Positions 20,020-30,299 are shown, counted from the stretch's first letter. The stretch: 64,000 nt of DNA from Ascarosepion bandense (GCA_037127315.1 JBBBDQ010001918.1:2155001-2219000), one strand, 5' to 3'. Translations and numbers: made by a program. Notes: generated by a model from the sequence alone, not told the origin.

Positions 20020-20120
20020 ATCGATGTACACCTGGTGAAGGCTAGAGAGCATAATGACCGAAACGTTGTGATAACAACAACAAAGATGAGGAAAATAGTC
20101 AGACGTTTAGGCTGTTGTAG
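20020..20120 (+). repeat. Hammerhead-like repeat unit
   Basis: CCTGGTGAAGGCTAGAGAGC, then ACCGAAACGTTGTGATAACA and CAAAGATGAGG: one diverged unit of the 18.3-kb family. It meets a minus-strand unit near 20110. Confidence 0.55.
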
Positions 20121-20545
20121 ACTCCGGCCTTCCTAAAATTCTGTCTATATTTCTGAAATGAGTTATTGTAACTGTTTACACTATTTATTTACATTGTTCG
20201 GAATCTTGTCTTCATCGTTATCCTCATATTTACGACGTTTCGACTATTGTACGCTCCGGCCTTCTTCAGGTGATATATGTTGGAATTTCAAACTGAACCC
20301 TTCATTTAGCTCATGGGAATAGATTGTTCTAGTTTTTTCTTTTTTACTTTTTCTTGGAATTCTCAGTTCCAATTAATTCCCTTTAGTAACTTTAGTAATT
20401 CCCTCAAGTTTTGTTCACCTCTCCTGTGGCCAGGTATTGAACTCATAACTCTTTGGGTCATGTTACCAGATTACTTCAACCAAGGCTTTATCCACTAAGC
20501 TATATGTCCTAGAGCAATCTACCCCTGGACAAAATAAAAGGTAGG
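20115..20545 (-). mobile_element. tRNA-headed element with hammerhead-like tail units
   Basis: Minus strand, 5' to 3': tRNA-like head with A-box TAGCTTAGTGGATAAAGCC (20503-20480) and B-box GAGTTCAATACC (20445-20432), a spacer with CTAGAACAATCTATTCCCAT, GGGTTCAGTTTGAAATTCC, then CUGAAGA (20279-20273), AGGCC..GUC, GAAA (20241-20238) and a short hairpin, then the 130-bp tail unit and part of a second tail. This shows that the second hammerhead-like family is itself a tRNA-derived SINE. Confidence 0.6.
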
Positions 20546-20554
20546 AAAATCCAA

Positions 20555-20630
20555 TATATATTATCTGAAGAAAGCCGACGGGTGCAACAGACAAAGCGTC
20601 ATGAATATGACAATAAAAAATGAAAACAAT
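20555..20630 (+). repeat. Hammerhead-like repeat unit, degraded
   Basis: TCTGAAGAAAGCCGACGGGT, CAACAGACAAAGCGTCATGA, ATATGACAATAAAAAATGA: same unit with the GAAA box lost. Confidence 0.5.
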
Positions 20631-20794
20631 AATACGAATAATATAAATAGTGTAAACAGACTGCGATATTTATGCCAAATTAGGTGCATAAAGTTTTCGG
20701 AAAATACCTTTATTGTACATGCAAGTGTATATTACGGAAAGTTCCAGAGACTAACGAAATGGATGAACAACAGACATATTTAATTTATTTGCTT

Positions 20795-20985
20795 GAACAT
20801 TATGTTTAATAGTATTTGAGTAAATATTCAGTTTTTAATTAAACAGTATATATATATATATACCGGCCTGAATATTTTTCATAAATTTTGTTAGGAAAAT
20901 GTGTGTCATTCGGCAGGATTCGAACATGCAACTTGCAACAATTGATAGCTTCTCTTGTGTTTCTCAAAAATATTCAGACCGGTAG
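20795..20985 (-). repeat. tRNA-derived SINE (family C), minus strand
   Basis: Minus strand T-arm GCATGTTCGAATCCTGCCG at 20935-20915 and tail GACACACATTTTCCTAACAA, AATATTCAGGCCGG. Matches 9955-10110. A short plus-strand tail fragment (CAAAAATATTCAGACCGGTA) follows at 20965, giving another inverted arrangement. Confidence 0.6.
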
Positions 20986-21163
20986 AATTATATATATATA
21001 TATATATATATATATTTTAATTCAGATACTTCAATCCAAAGGAAAAAAGCAGGAAGGTAAATTCCAAAAAACCGATCCTAATTAATATTAAAAATTTATT
21101 TTAATATTAAAAAATGATACAGGAAGAGAGCTCCATGTAATAAAATATTACAGAGCAAATATA
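20986..21163 (+). repeat. (TA)n then family G repeat, left part
   Basis: TA array at 20990-21016, then the family G sequence as at 8114 with few differences. Confidence 0.85.
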
Positions 21164-21626
21164 TATTAAAAAAGGATTAATTCAAAGATGTTGAATGGCC
21201 ATTTCGATATGAAGATCCCCACGGGGAACGACACATCACCTCAGCAACAGAAAAAAACCTTTCAGAAACTGGAGAAAAATTAGTCTACTTTTCCTTTTTA
21301 AATAGATTGCAAAGAAATTAAAAAATAAATAATAAAATAAAATAAAAATAAAAATAAAGGGAAAGAAAAAGAAAATTATTTATTTTATTTTATTTTATTT
21401 TATTTTATTTTATTTTATTTTATTTTATTTTATTTTATTTTATTTAAAATTATTTATTTTATTTTATTATTTATTTTTTAATTTCTTTGCAATCTATTTA
21501 AAAAGGAAAAGTAGACTAATTTTTCTCCAGTTTCTGAAAGGTTTTTTTCTGTTGCTGAGGTGATGTGTCGTTCCCCGTGGGGATCTTCATATCGAAATGG
21601 CCATTCAACATCTTTGAATTAATCCT

Positions 21627-21636
<10 letters not shown>
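21164..21636. repeat. 470-bp palindrome from an inverted family G copy
   Basis: Left arm 21164-21345 and right arm 21450-21636 are almost exact reverse complements: GATCCCCACGGGGAACGACA against TGTCGTTCCCCGTGGGGATC, and AGTCTACTTTTCCTTTTTAA against TTAAAAAGGAAAAGTAGACT. The centre is a (TTTTA)n array at about 21376-21445. The family G copy at 8114 lacks the second arm, so the inversion is specific to this locus. Confidence 0.9.
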
Positions 21637-21666
<30 letters not shown>

Positions 21667-23185
21667 TGTTTAATTAAAAACTGACTATCTAGTCATATAC
21701 GATTATCTATTAACAATAATGTTCAAACAAATAAATTTTAAAAATAAGTGTAAATTTTTCCATCAAAATGTTTATATTATTCTTAAGAGTAAAGATCAAA
21801 GTTATTAATTTAAAAAAAAAAATTAATCCCTTCTAAAGTTTTCGAAATTTTAGCAGAAAATCTTGTTTGGATTTGAGTTAGCGGATAAATAAAACGTTTC
21901 GACTGTTTACAATGGAAAACCTAAAAATTATATCACCCACATTTTTTCGTTGACAAACACATTAATTTGGAAATTCTCGCAAAAATCAAATAATTGTCGG
22001 ATTTTAATTAAACTTTCAGTATTCATTCACAAATAAATGAAATTATTTTCGAAATTATTTTGTTAAAAATCTGGGAAATTATTTTTTTCTCTGTTACCCA
22101 CCTCCACGTAAATTCATGAAATTTTGATAAATTTCAGTGTTGTAGTCTATAATTTTGTTAGTTAACGCAGGACTCATTGGGGAATATATATCCTCTATTT
22201 TTTTTTATTTTAAATTAACGATCTCTATCCGAAAATCTGCTCCGAAGAGTAAAATAAAAAATGCAATAAAACTTTGATATTATTTAATTTGATAAGCTTT
22301 TAATTGCTTGAATAAATAATAAAAATTAAGGACATTTATAGTCTGAAGAAAAAAACTTCGATAACAATTTTAAGAGAATTGTTTTAATTTTTTTTGTGAT
22401 TATAATAATTTATAAAGTTTTTAAAATATTTTAAAAATCTTTAAAGAACTGTTGCGATTAGATTTTTTTAATTAAGAATTAATGATTATATTACTTATAG
22501 AAAATTGAAATGTTTAATAAAAATCATTCTGCAACCATATTTTTAAAATAATTTAAACTTTTTTTGTGTGCATTTGATGTTATTTTTTGTATGGTAATTT
22601 CTATGTGCAAATTGAAAGGTCAGAGTTTCCTCCCTTATCCGAAAATAAATTGGTACAATTTTGTCTCTTATAAAAGGCATACATTTTATCTCTAATGAAG
22701 AACCAGTCAACAAGTTCGTGATTTACGGCGTGGACAGGTAAAAAAAGTTCAAATCGGTGATTAAGAAATAGTTTTATTCTAAATTTCACGCTATTAATAA
22801 GTAATACTTGTATAAATCAGATTAATTTAACATAAAATTTGCTAATTTTTCAAAAATAATGTGTCACAGATGTATATTTTATTTTTGTAAGATTTTTTAA
22901 AACCGAGAATTAACCTTTGTTTATAAATGTGTCTATCGCTCAAAAATGGCGGCAAAATTTAAAAAATTGAAAAAAATCTTAAACTTTTATATTCTAATCA
23001 ATATAATTTTTGTTGGAAATAAAACAGAGAGTATTTTGCTTACTGGAAATAGTCAATTTAATCATTTAGCTTTCATTTAAAACTAAAATAACAGTTTCAA
23101 GAAAACTTTTTCATTTTTAAAAATTCAGTTTAAAAGTAACTATGCAGTTTTTTTTTGGGCGATTTAGTGGAGGTACGTAATAAAA
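21637..23185 (+). repeat. Family D AT-rich interspersed repeat, copy 1
   Basis: After a (TA)n (21633-21665), about 1.4 kb that aligns in order with 33560-36085 and 46900-47950: AATTTGGAAATTCTCGCAAA, AGGACTCATTGGGGAATAT, AATCTGCTCCGAAGAG and TTGGAAATAAAACAGAGAGT. No ORF above background; class unknown. A SINE follows directly. Confidence 0.7.
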
Positions 23186-23189
23186 AGAT

Positions 23190-23492
23190 GTGCGTTGTGG
23201 TGCATTGGATATCGGCCCGGAACGAGAAATCGGGGAGCCGAGTTCGAATTCCAGCCAGATTCATTGCATTCACTTGCGCGCAAATACCCTTGGAAAAGTT
23301 ATTAATCCGTCTATTCCTTCCAGTTATGGGTTAAATAACAGGACAGATTGGGTTCTATAGCCTTGGTCGGCAACCATTCTATCGCAGAAAGCAATGGCAA
23401 CCTACTGCGGGATAATCTTCTGCCCAGTCAGTCATGTCTCTTTCGAGACATGATCGCCCAAGAGTATATCACGTATGGCACTTAACTAACCT
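23190..23492 (+). repeat. Family A SINE, short form
   Basis: Complete copy: GTGCGTTGTGGTGCATTGGA, GGGGAGCCGAGTTCGAATTC (B box), CAAATACCCTTGG, TTATGGGTTAAATAACAGGA, GCCCAGTCAGTCATGTCTC and terminal ACTTAACT. Confidence 0.9.
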
Positions 23493-23859
23493 AATTAAAA
23501 CTTCCCCTGTTTTCAATATTAAACTTCTTTCTTTTTTATTCCTTTATAAGACTGACATTTTGTTCCCTTTAGGGATAAGACACTGGAATTTTGTCCGCTG
23601 AGTTTTTTTTATCATTCATTCATTTAAACCATAATCATAAATTATAATTTTAGAAAGTGAATGCTTCACTGAAATATGTTGGAAAATTTCAACGTTATTC
23701 TATCAAAAGAAGAAATTACGAGCTTTAGGCAAATGGTCACAATAATAAAGAGCCAGTTCAAACTGATACCAGACGCATGAGACTTATTGAATCGACAGAC
23801 TTTTATTGCTTTAGCGTATTCGTTTTTCAAGGAATTTCTGAACACTCTCATCAAACATG

Positions 23860-24047
23860 AAGGAAAGACTTGAAGCAACCGAAATGTAGTTCTACAGAAG
23901 GATGCTGAAAATACCATGAACAGAACCCACGTGCAATGAGGAGGTTTTGGAGAGGATGGATAAAAAAACCCAAAAAACAAAACAAAAAAAAAACCCTGAT
24001 ATTTTACATCAGAAAAAGAAAGCTGAAGTTTTTGGGATATGTCGGAT
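23860..24047 (+). pseudogene. RTE-like LINE 3' region, part 1
   Basis: Plus strand reads LEATEM-stop-FYRRMLKIP, then NEEVLERMD and RKLKFLGYV. This is the region shared with 15042-14839 minus. It is interrupted at 24048 by a SINE and resumes at 24329. Confidence 0.8.
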
Positions 24048-24328
24048 GTGCGTTGTGGTGCAGTGGATATCGGCTCGGAACGAGAAATCGGAGAGGCGGT
24101 TCAAAATTCAGTTGAATTCATTGCATTCACTTACGCGCAAATACCCTTGGGAAAGGTATTAATCCGTCTTTTCCTTCCAGTTATGGGTTAAATAACAGGA
24201 CAGAGTGGGTTATATAGCCTTGGCTGGCAACCAGTCTACCGCAGAAAGCAATGGCAACCTACTACGGGATAATCCTCTGCCCAGTCAATCATGTCTCTTT
24301 CGAGTGTTTCACGTATGACACTTAACTA
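24048..24328 (+). repeat. Family A SINE inserted in an RTE-like LINE
   Basis: GTGCGTTGTGGTGCAGTGGA to ACACTTAACT. The RTE reading resumes immediately after it with MKKESIENLMLTGRIEGK, so the SINE is younger than the LINE relic. An internal deletion removed the GACATGATCGCCCAAGC part. Confidence 0.9.
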
Positions 24329-24488
24329 AATGAAGAAGGAGAGTATAGAGAACCTGATGCTCACGGGACGGATAGAGGGGAAGAGAGACAAGGGAAAGCA
24401 ACGCATGACATACCTGATGGACTTGATAGTGGAGCGGGGATTAAGTGAAATAGCAGGAGAAGGGCTTATTAAGAACGACAAACGATAG
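24329..24488 (+). pseudogene. RTE-like LINE 3' region, part 2
   Basis: MKKESIENLMLTGRIEGKRD, then KGKQRMTYLMDLIVERGLSE and IAGEGLIKNDK. In frame and well conserved. Continues after the next insertion at about 24752. Confidence 0.85.
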
Positions 24489-24751
24489 GGATTGTTGCAG
24501 TTTTTTGGGGTACTGTTGTATACTGGTGAGCCAGCCATGGGCTGACTCATTTTGTAGTTCACCAATAGAAGGGTTAACCAATCAGAACGCTCAAAATATT
24601 CGATGCGACGTGTATAAAAGGCGACCATATTTTCCCGAGTATTGGCGATATAAACCGATTCAGTAGAGTGTCAGACCCGTGAGTGTTAAACTTTGACGTT
24701 GTTTCATTGAACAGATTACGTACTGCGCTGTATTCTATATTCATAAACTAT
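24489..24751 (+). mobile_element. LTR-like or promoter-like insertion within the RTE relic
   Basis: About 260 bp between two RTE pieces. Contains CCAATCAGAAC (CCAAT box, about 24576), GTATAAAAGGCG (TATA box, about 24612) and a TCAGTAGAGTGTCAG segment about 50 nt further on. This layout matches an LTR or pseudo-LTR promoter. It starts near TGTTG (24493), but I could not define matching ends or a target duplication. Confidence 0.4.
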
Positions 24752-24832
24752 GGTGGACATGGTCAACAGAGATGTGGAGGGCCATGATCACCTATGACAT
24801 GAGGGGACACAGCACATAGAAAAAAAGAAGAC
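24752..24832 (+). pseudogene. RTE-like LINE terminal segment, part 3
   Basis: Plus strand reads NRDVWRAMITYDMRGHST followed by a stop, corresponding to the DRVTWKAMIAYVLKEQS end at 14700-14650 minus. This is the C-terminus of the element. Confidence 0.75.
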
Positions 24833-25335
24833 TCTAAATACATTATGTTTACGAGGTTGTTGAAAAGTTCTCGGTTCAATACCTGAACCAAATACCTCCC
24901 CCCACTTTTCTGCACCCTCTGTCTACGTATATTGGCCTGAAGGCTAAAAACTCTTGCAAAGTTCATTTGATCCCCTCTATGTTTTTCAATGTCCCTGGTG
25001 GATAACGTTTAGAACAAGATACACAAGGAAACGACACACTTGTTGACCGCCATGATCCATCTTAATGACTGGTACTGTCAGTAATAAACTTGCCAATCAG
25101 TCGAGTAATATGTGACAAGACAAAACGAAAATGAAGAGAGGATAGTCAAATAGGTACATATGATGAGGTCAGAAACGGCAAAAAGAGGTTGATATAAAAC
25201 TTAAATATATCAGTGGATGGTCTGGGTGAAACTCAGCGCCGGACAAGCTAGTCTGGCGTTTGACAGGAAATAAAACGAAAAATTGTAGCGTCAGTCTCGA
25301 TCTTCGCAAAAAGTACTTAACAAATTAGTTATAAT
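24833..25335. other. Unassigned sequence
   Basis: No gene or repeat family recognised. A 67-codon minus-strand frame at 24966-24763 overlaps the RTE end and is not supported. Confidence 0.35.
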
Positions 25336-25339
25336 TGTT

Positions 25340-25760
25340 CAAACTATTGTCCTTATTTTAGTTGTCATATTCACGACGTTCTGGCCGTTGTATGCTCTGA
25401 TCATCTTCAAGATATTTCGACCTGAACCTTTTATTCATTCATCGAAGTAGATTGTTCTAGTTCCACGAGTCATGCCTTTTCCAGAATTCCCAGTATTATG
25501 TTTCAAATTTTATTTATAAGAAGATAACTAATACTGAGAGATCTGGAAGAGGCATAACTCATGGAACTAGAACAATCTACCCCGGTAAACGAATTAAAGG
25601 GTTCAGTTCAACATTCCAGTCACCTGATAAAGGTCGGAACGTACAACGGCCGAAACGTCATGAATATGACAACAAGCATGAGGTAAAAAAAAGTCCTAAC
25701 AATAAAAAAAAAAAAATAGCGTAAATAATTACAGTAGTACATCTCGGTAATATAGACAAA
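25340..25760. repeat. Inverted pair of hammerhead-like repeat units
   Basis: A minus-strand unit (25505-25340) faces a plus-strand unit (25520-25760). Both share CTAGTTCCACGAGTCATGCC-type sequence near the centre. The plus unit has GTTCAGTTCAACATTCCAGT, CUGAUAA (25624), AGGUC..GGCC, GAAA (25652) and hairpin GUCAU-GAAU-AUGAC. Confidence 0.65.
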
Positions 25761-25764
25761 GAAT

Positions 25765-26160
25765 AAATTACAAATATAACCACGGCCGACGTGAACTACA
25801 ACCGACTTCCTCGACCGGTGGGCGGCAATCCTAAATTAAAGCCTCAAGCAAGTGTTTGGTGACTCGCTATCTTATCAACATTTTCTCCTTTTTTTTTATC
25901 TACATTTATATACATTACAAATTAAACTAAGCAAAACTATTAAGAGATGAAAAATTTTTGCGGATTTAGCCCCATTTTGGAGTCTTTTTTGTTCAAATCA
26001 ATAAATTAGTTTTGTATAATGTCGAAAAAACAAGGTACAAAATTCGCTATTTTTTATCCATGATGTTTAATGCGTTAAATCTATTCGACTTTTTAGCAAG
26101 TAAAACCTTAAAAACCAAGATATTAAAAATCGCCGCAATACATTGTTTATTTAAGATGGA
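25765..26160. other. Unassigned AT-rich sequence
   Basis: Nothing recognised. Confidence 0.3.
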
Positions 26161-26164
26161 ATAA

Positions 26165-26305
26165 TCTATTATGATCTATTCAACTGGAGTCTACTACAAA
26201 AAGTAATGGGAACCTAGTGCGGAAAAATCTTCTGCCCAGTCAGTCATGTTTCTTTCAAGCGTGTATCACGTATGCTACTTAACTGACTGATCTATTATGA
26301 AACGT
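26165..26305 (+). repeat. Family A SINE 3' body fragment
   Basis: AGTCTACTACAAAAAGTAAT, GCCCAGTCAGTCATGTTTC, ACTTAACTGACTGA. Confidence 0.8.
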
Positions 26306-26557
26306 CCGTAATTTGTATTAAGATACATTGTATTTATTTCCAATTTTTTAGTTGAATGGTTCACCTCTATTGCATATGATCTATTATTGTACAAAATTAG
26401 GTTATAATCAAATTATTATTTTTAAATGAATGCTACCTTATGAAAATTGAGATGTAACAGAGTGAAGCCACCATATAGATTTCAAGGTGTCCAACGAGAC
26501 CCTTGCATCGGCTCTGATTGCATCTATGGGTCTTGCTTGGAAGAATGTTGTCTATGC

Positions 26558-26946
26558 TTATACTAGCAGTATAGCTCGGCGTTGGTCGGGTGTAATGAAA
26601 GCTTTAAACTAATCCATGATCGTGGAGCTCAGACTCTTTGGACGTTGGTACGAAAGACTAAAAAGCAATAGTTGTTTCCAGTTAAAGCGAAACCGTAGAC
26701 TGAATGAAAAATGAATGGATGTAAGTTAAATTTTGATTTCCTGGTATCGATATCAAATATGTTTTTTCGTCGTAAACTGAATTTTGAAGGTTAAATACGT
26801 CCTCTGAGTAAATGGTGTCATGGCTGAGACTAAAAACTACAATTATACCTACTTAGAGTCAAACCCGAAGCAAAAACTAAAATAAAAAGGCTGAAAAATA
26901 TACAGACATACAGGCAGATAAACAGACACATACACAAACATCTTGC

Positions 26947-27006
<60 letters not shown>

Positions 27007-27332
27007 CGATTTACTGCACTATTGTAAGAACTGCAACCTTGAAACTTTTGAATATCGTTTCTTATGTCTTTGTTTATGAGTGTATCAAATTTGATTAAAA
27101 TCGAACCACTCCTTCTATAACCCGATTTTTTTGATTATCGATATTTATCGGGGGTACCTCGACACAAAACCTAGCTAAGAACACTTGCAGAAGCTTATAG
27201 TACAACTGTGTAAATTTTCAAGAAAATCGGTTCAGCCGTTTCGGAGTCTATAGGTAACGGACACACACACACACACAGACAGACAGACAGACAGACAAAG
27301 TTCCATATATAAATAAGTTTAGATTTAGATGA
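26558..27332 (+). repeat. Family F repeat, full length
   Basis: Starts CTAGCAGTATAGCTCGGCG, contains CGAAACCGTAGACTGAATGA and ATTTCCTGGTATCGATATC, an internal (TA)n at 26950-27003, ATCGGGGGTACCTCGACACA, and ends in (CA)n/(GACA)n followed by AAATAAGTTTAGATTTAGAT. About 770 bp, no ORF. Copies at 28779-29555 (inverted pair), 34188-34740, 36293-37052 and 19146-19372. The class is unknown; fixed start and fixed end suggest a non-autonomous element. Confidence 0.85.
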
Positions 27333-27499
27333 CTGTCATTCGGTCTATACTTCTGGACGTAGGCGATTTAAGGCTTAAATAATTATTGTAAGTATTGTTA
27401 TAGTTTGTGAAAAACAGACCCAAGTACTCGCTTTCCAACTTAAGTCTTTCCGTATAGGCCGAACGATGTAAGTCAACTCATCTACTCTTATTATAGTTA

Positions 27500-27655
27500 T
27501 TTCAATAAAGAACATTAAATAAGAATGCAAAAGATGACGATTGTCAATGGATTTAAACTTTTGAAAATCGAAGTTGGCTGGAAAGCAAGAAACCGGAAAG
27601 AGTTCCACAAACGAGAAGTACGATAGAAGAAACTGTTGAGACCAAGTTGCAAATC
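27500..27655 (-). pseudogene. CR1-like LINE C-terminal fragment
   Basis: Minus strand reads SRTS-like to NSFRFLAFQPTSIFKSLNPL and NRHLLHS. Interrupted on its right side at 27656 by a long-form SINE. Confidence 0.6.
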
Positions 27656-28225
27656 TAGTCAGTCAGTTAAGTGCCATACGTGATACACACTTGGGCGATC
27701 ATGTCTCGAAAGAGACATGACTGACTGGGCAGAAGATTATCCCGCAGTATGTTGCCATTGCTTTCTGTGGTAGACTGGTTGCCGACCAAGACTATAGAAC
27801 CCAATCTGTCCTATAATTTGGCTCATAGCTAAAGGGAGAATATATGTATTATATTGTTAAGTAGTAATTATAGGGGGATCAGTTTATTACTTCATAACAA
27901 TAGAAAACCGATCCCCCACTTTATGCCCATTAAAAGTCTTACTCATGTTTCTAACTATTATATTCAGTCAGTTAAATGCCATACGTGATACACGCTTAGG
28001 TGATTGTGTCTCGAAAGAGACATGACTGATTGGGCAGAAGATTATCCCACAGTATGTTGCCATTGCTTTCTGCTGTAGACTGGTTGCCAGCCAAGGCTAT
28101 AGAACCCAATTTGTCCTGTTATTTAACCATAACTGGAGGGAATAGACGGAGTAATACCTTTCCTAAGGGTATTTGCGCGTAAGTGAATGCAATGAATTCG
28201 GCTGGAATTCGAACTCGGCCTAGTA
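27656..28225 (-). repeat. Family A SINE, long form with duplicated body
   Basis: On the minus strand: tRNA head at the right end (CCGAGTTCGAATTCCAGCCG), body, linker with GGGGGATCGG..CTGATCCCCC, second body ending at CAGTCAGTTAA. Same arrangement as 2767-3390. Confidence 0.85.
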
Positions 28226-28452
28226 CTGTGCTTAAATTCATAAAGTCTAGGTACCATAGAGTCTCTGAACATCAGGACATTTACCATGAAAGTATTTGAA
28301 AACTGAAAAGCTGAGATGCCAGGTCATTATAAATGATATTCTAGATTCTTCTTTGGATTTTACCAACCATCATTAACTATATAGTAGAAACACCAGACAA
28401 TATTTAACAGCAATATTCAAAGTAAAGCATGGCAGACTTATAAATATATATT
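28226..28452 (-). pseudogene. CR1-like LINE fragment, first of a tandem pair (empty site)
   Basis: Minus-strand coding debris comparable to 46300-46390 (KYFHGKCPDVQRLYGT-like). At 28380 it holds the undisturbed sequence AACTATATAGTAGAAACAC that carries a MITE in the second copy. Confidence 0.6.
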
Positions 28453-28778
28453 ATGGCGTTCGAAAAGGGAAAACCTGAGATGCCAGGTAATTATAAATGA
28501 TATTATAGATCCTTCTTTGGATTTCACCAAGCATCTTTAACTATATACAGTGTAACCCTGATCCTGATATAAGAGAGTTGTCTGGACCGGATAAAAGTTC
28601 TCTTATATTCGGGTTTGTCTATTTTATATACATTACCACAGGCTGCAATTTGAAACGAAAGAAAAACTCTCTTATAGCCGAGTTTATCTTTTATCAGGGT
28701 CTCATATCTGGGTTATACTGTAGTAGAAACACTAGATAGCAATATTCAAAGTAAAGCATGGCAGACTTATATGTAAAA
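28453..28778 (-). pseudogene. CR1-like LINE fragment, second of a tandem pair, with MITE
   Basis: Repeats the preceding segment (CTGAGATGCCAGGT.ATTATAAATG, AGTAAAGCATGGCAGACTTA) with a 173-bp insertion at 28548-28720. Confidence 0.65.
28548..28720. mobile_element. MITE with terminal inverted repeats and TA target duplication
   Basis: Ends CAGTGTAACCCTGAT and (inverted) CAGTATAACCCAGAT. It is flanked by TA on both sides (28546-28547 and 28721-28722), while the paralogous empty site at 28380 has a single TA. Inner sub-terminal inverted repeats contain TATAAGAGAGTT. TA duplication and CAGT ends fit the Tc1/mariner-pogo group. No transposase. Confidence 0.9.
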
Positions 28779-29058
28779 CTAGCAGTATAGCCCGGCGTTG
28801 CTCGGGTGTAATGAAAACTTTTATATATATATATTATCGATTTTCTGGACTATTATAAGAACTGCAACATTAAAACTTCTGAATATCGTTTCTTATGTCT
28901 TTGTCTCTGAGTGTATCAAATTTGATTTAAATCGGACCACTCCTTCTATAACCCGATCTTTTCGAGTATCGATTATCGATATTTATCGGGGGTACCTCGA
29001 CACAAAACCTAGCTAAGAACACTCGCAGACGCTTATAGTACAACTGTGTAAATTTTCA
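28779..29058 (+). repeat. Family F repeat, internally deleted, left arm of an inverted pair
   Basis: CTAGCAGTATAGCCCGGCGT, deletion of about 300 bp, then ATCGATTTTCTGGACTATTA to GTGTAAATTTTCAAGAAG. Confidence 0.85.
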
Positions 29059-29125
29059 AGAAGTTTTTCAGGAAGAAAATTCAGAAGTTTCAAGGTTGCA
29101 TTTCTTACAATAGTGCAGAAAATCG

Positions 29126-29165
<40 letters not shown>

Positions 29166-29555
29166 GCAAGATTTTTGTATGTGTGTCTGTTTATCTGCCT
29201 GTATGCCTGTATTTTTTTCAGCCCTTTTATTTTAGTTTTTGCTTCGGGTTTGGCTCTAAGTTGGTATAATTGTAGTTCTTAGTCTCAGCCAGGATACAAA
29301 TTACTCAGAGGACTCATTTAGCCTTCAAAATTCAGTTTACGACGAAAAAACTTATTTGATATCGATACCAGGAAATCAAAATTTGACTTACATCCATTCA
29401 TTTTTCTTTCAGTCTACGGTTTCGCTTTAACTGGAAACAACTATTGCTTTTTAGTCTTTCATACCAACGTCCAAAGAGTCTGAGCTCCAGGAGCATGGAT
29501 TAGTTTTAAAGCTTTCCTTACACCCGAGCAACGCCGGGTTATACTGCTAGTGAGT
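29059..29555 (-). repeat. Family F repeat, right arm of an inverted pair
   Basis: Minus strand from 29553 (CTAGCAGTATAACCCGGCGT) to 29060, ending inside the element after CTTCTGAA. Contains (TA)n at 29130-29161. Together with 28779-29058 it makes a head-to-head palindrome of unequal arms. Confidence 0.85.
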
Positions 29556-29617
29556 TATAAATGCATCCTGGTATTTTTTAAAAACACTACTTAGTGATTT
29601 ATAATTTTCCACACGAA

Positions 29618-29867
29618 CAAAAAAGGCCCTGTATCATATTACTTTTTACCTGTTCGAACACATGACATACTGTTCACAATGTATAAAAGACTAATATTGA
29701 GTAGCGACAATGGAGTCGGCAGCTGACGGCTAGCACGGTCGTAGTCTACTCAGCTCACTAGTTGTTGCCACCCTACACGGACGTGTACTACTGTATCTAC
29801 CGAGAATAAACGTATTACTTACTTAAATATGTGTATTGTCGTTCTTCCACGATACAACATTATCATT
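29618..29867 (+). mobile_element. Solo-LTR-like sequence
   Basis: Starts TGTATCATATTAC and ends CCACGATACA, so the tips form a 6-bp inverted repeat TGTATC/GATACA with TG..CA ends. Inside are TGTATAAAAG (TATA, 29679), a GGAGTCGGCAGCTGACGG region and GAATAAACG (polyadenylation signal, about 29803), in the order found in LTRs. I see no convincing target duplication and no internal retroelement region, so solo LTR is an inference. Confidence 0.5.
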
Positions 29868-29894
29868 TTGCAATAGAAAGATTGTCACTGTGAG

Positions 29895-30195
29895 TTCGGT
29901 CACTTAAGTGCCTTAAGTCATACACGCTTGGGCGATCATGTCTCTTTCCAGACATGTCTAACTAGGTAGACAATTTTCCCGCAGTAAGTTACCATTACTT
30001 TCTGTAGTAGACTGGTTGCCAACCAGGGCTATAGAACCCAATCTGTCCTGCTAGTGAACCCATAATTTGTAGAAGAAGAGACGGATTTATTTTTTTCCCA
30101 AGGGTATTTACGCGTAAGTGAACGCAACGAACTCAACTGGAATTCGAACTCGGCTTTCTGATTTTTCTTTCCGCGCCGACATCTACTGCTCTCCA
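29895..30195 (-). repeat. Family A SINE, diverged
   Basis: Minus strand: head CGGCGCGGAAAGAAAAATCA, B box GAGTTCGAATTCC, CAAATACCCTTGG-type, ACTGGTTGCC, terminal region CACTTAAGTG. The tRNA head is partly lost. Confidence 0.75.
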
Positions 30196-30299
30196 ATAAC
30201 GGAACTAAAGTAAACATGAATTAAATAAAATATGACAAATAATTGATTGATTAATTTTATATGGCTTATTAACCAATTGAATGTTATTCAAAGCCAGGA

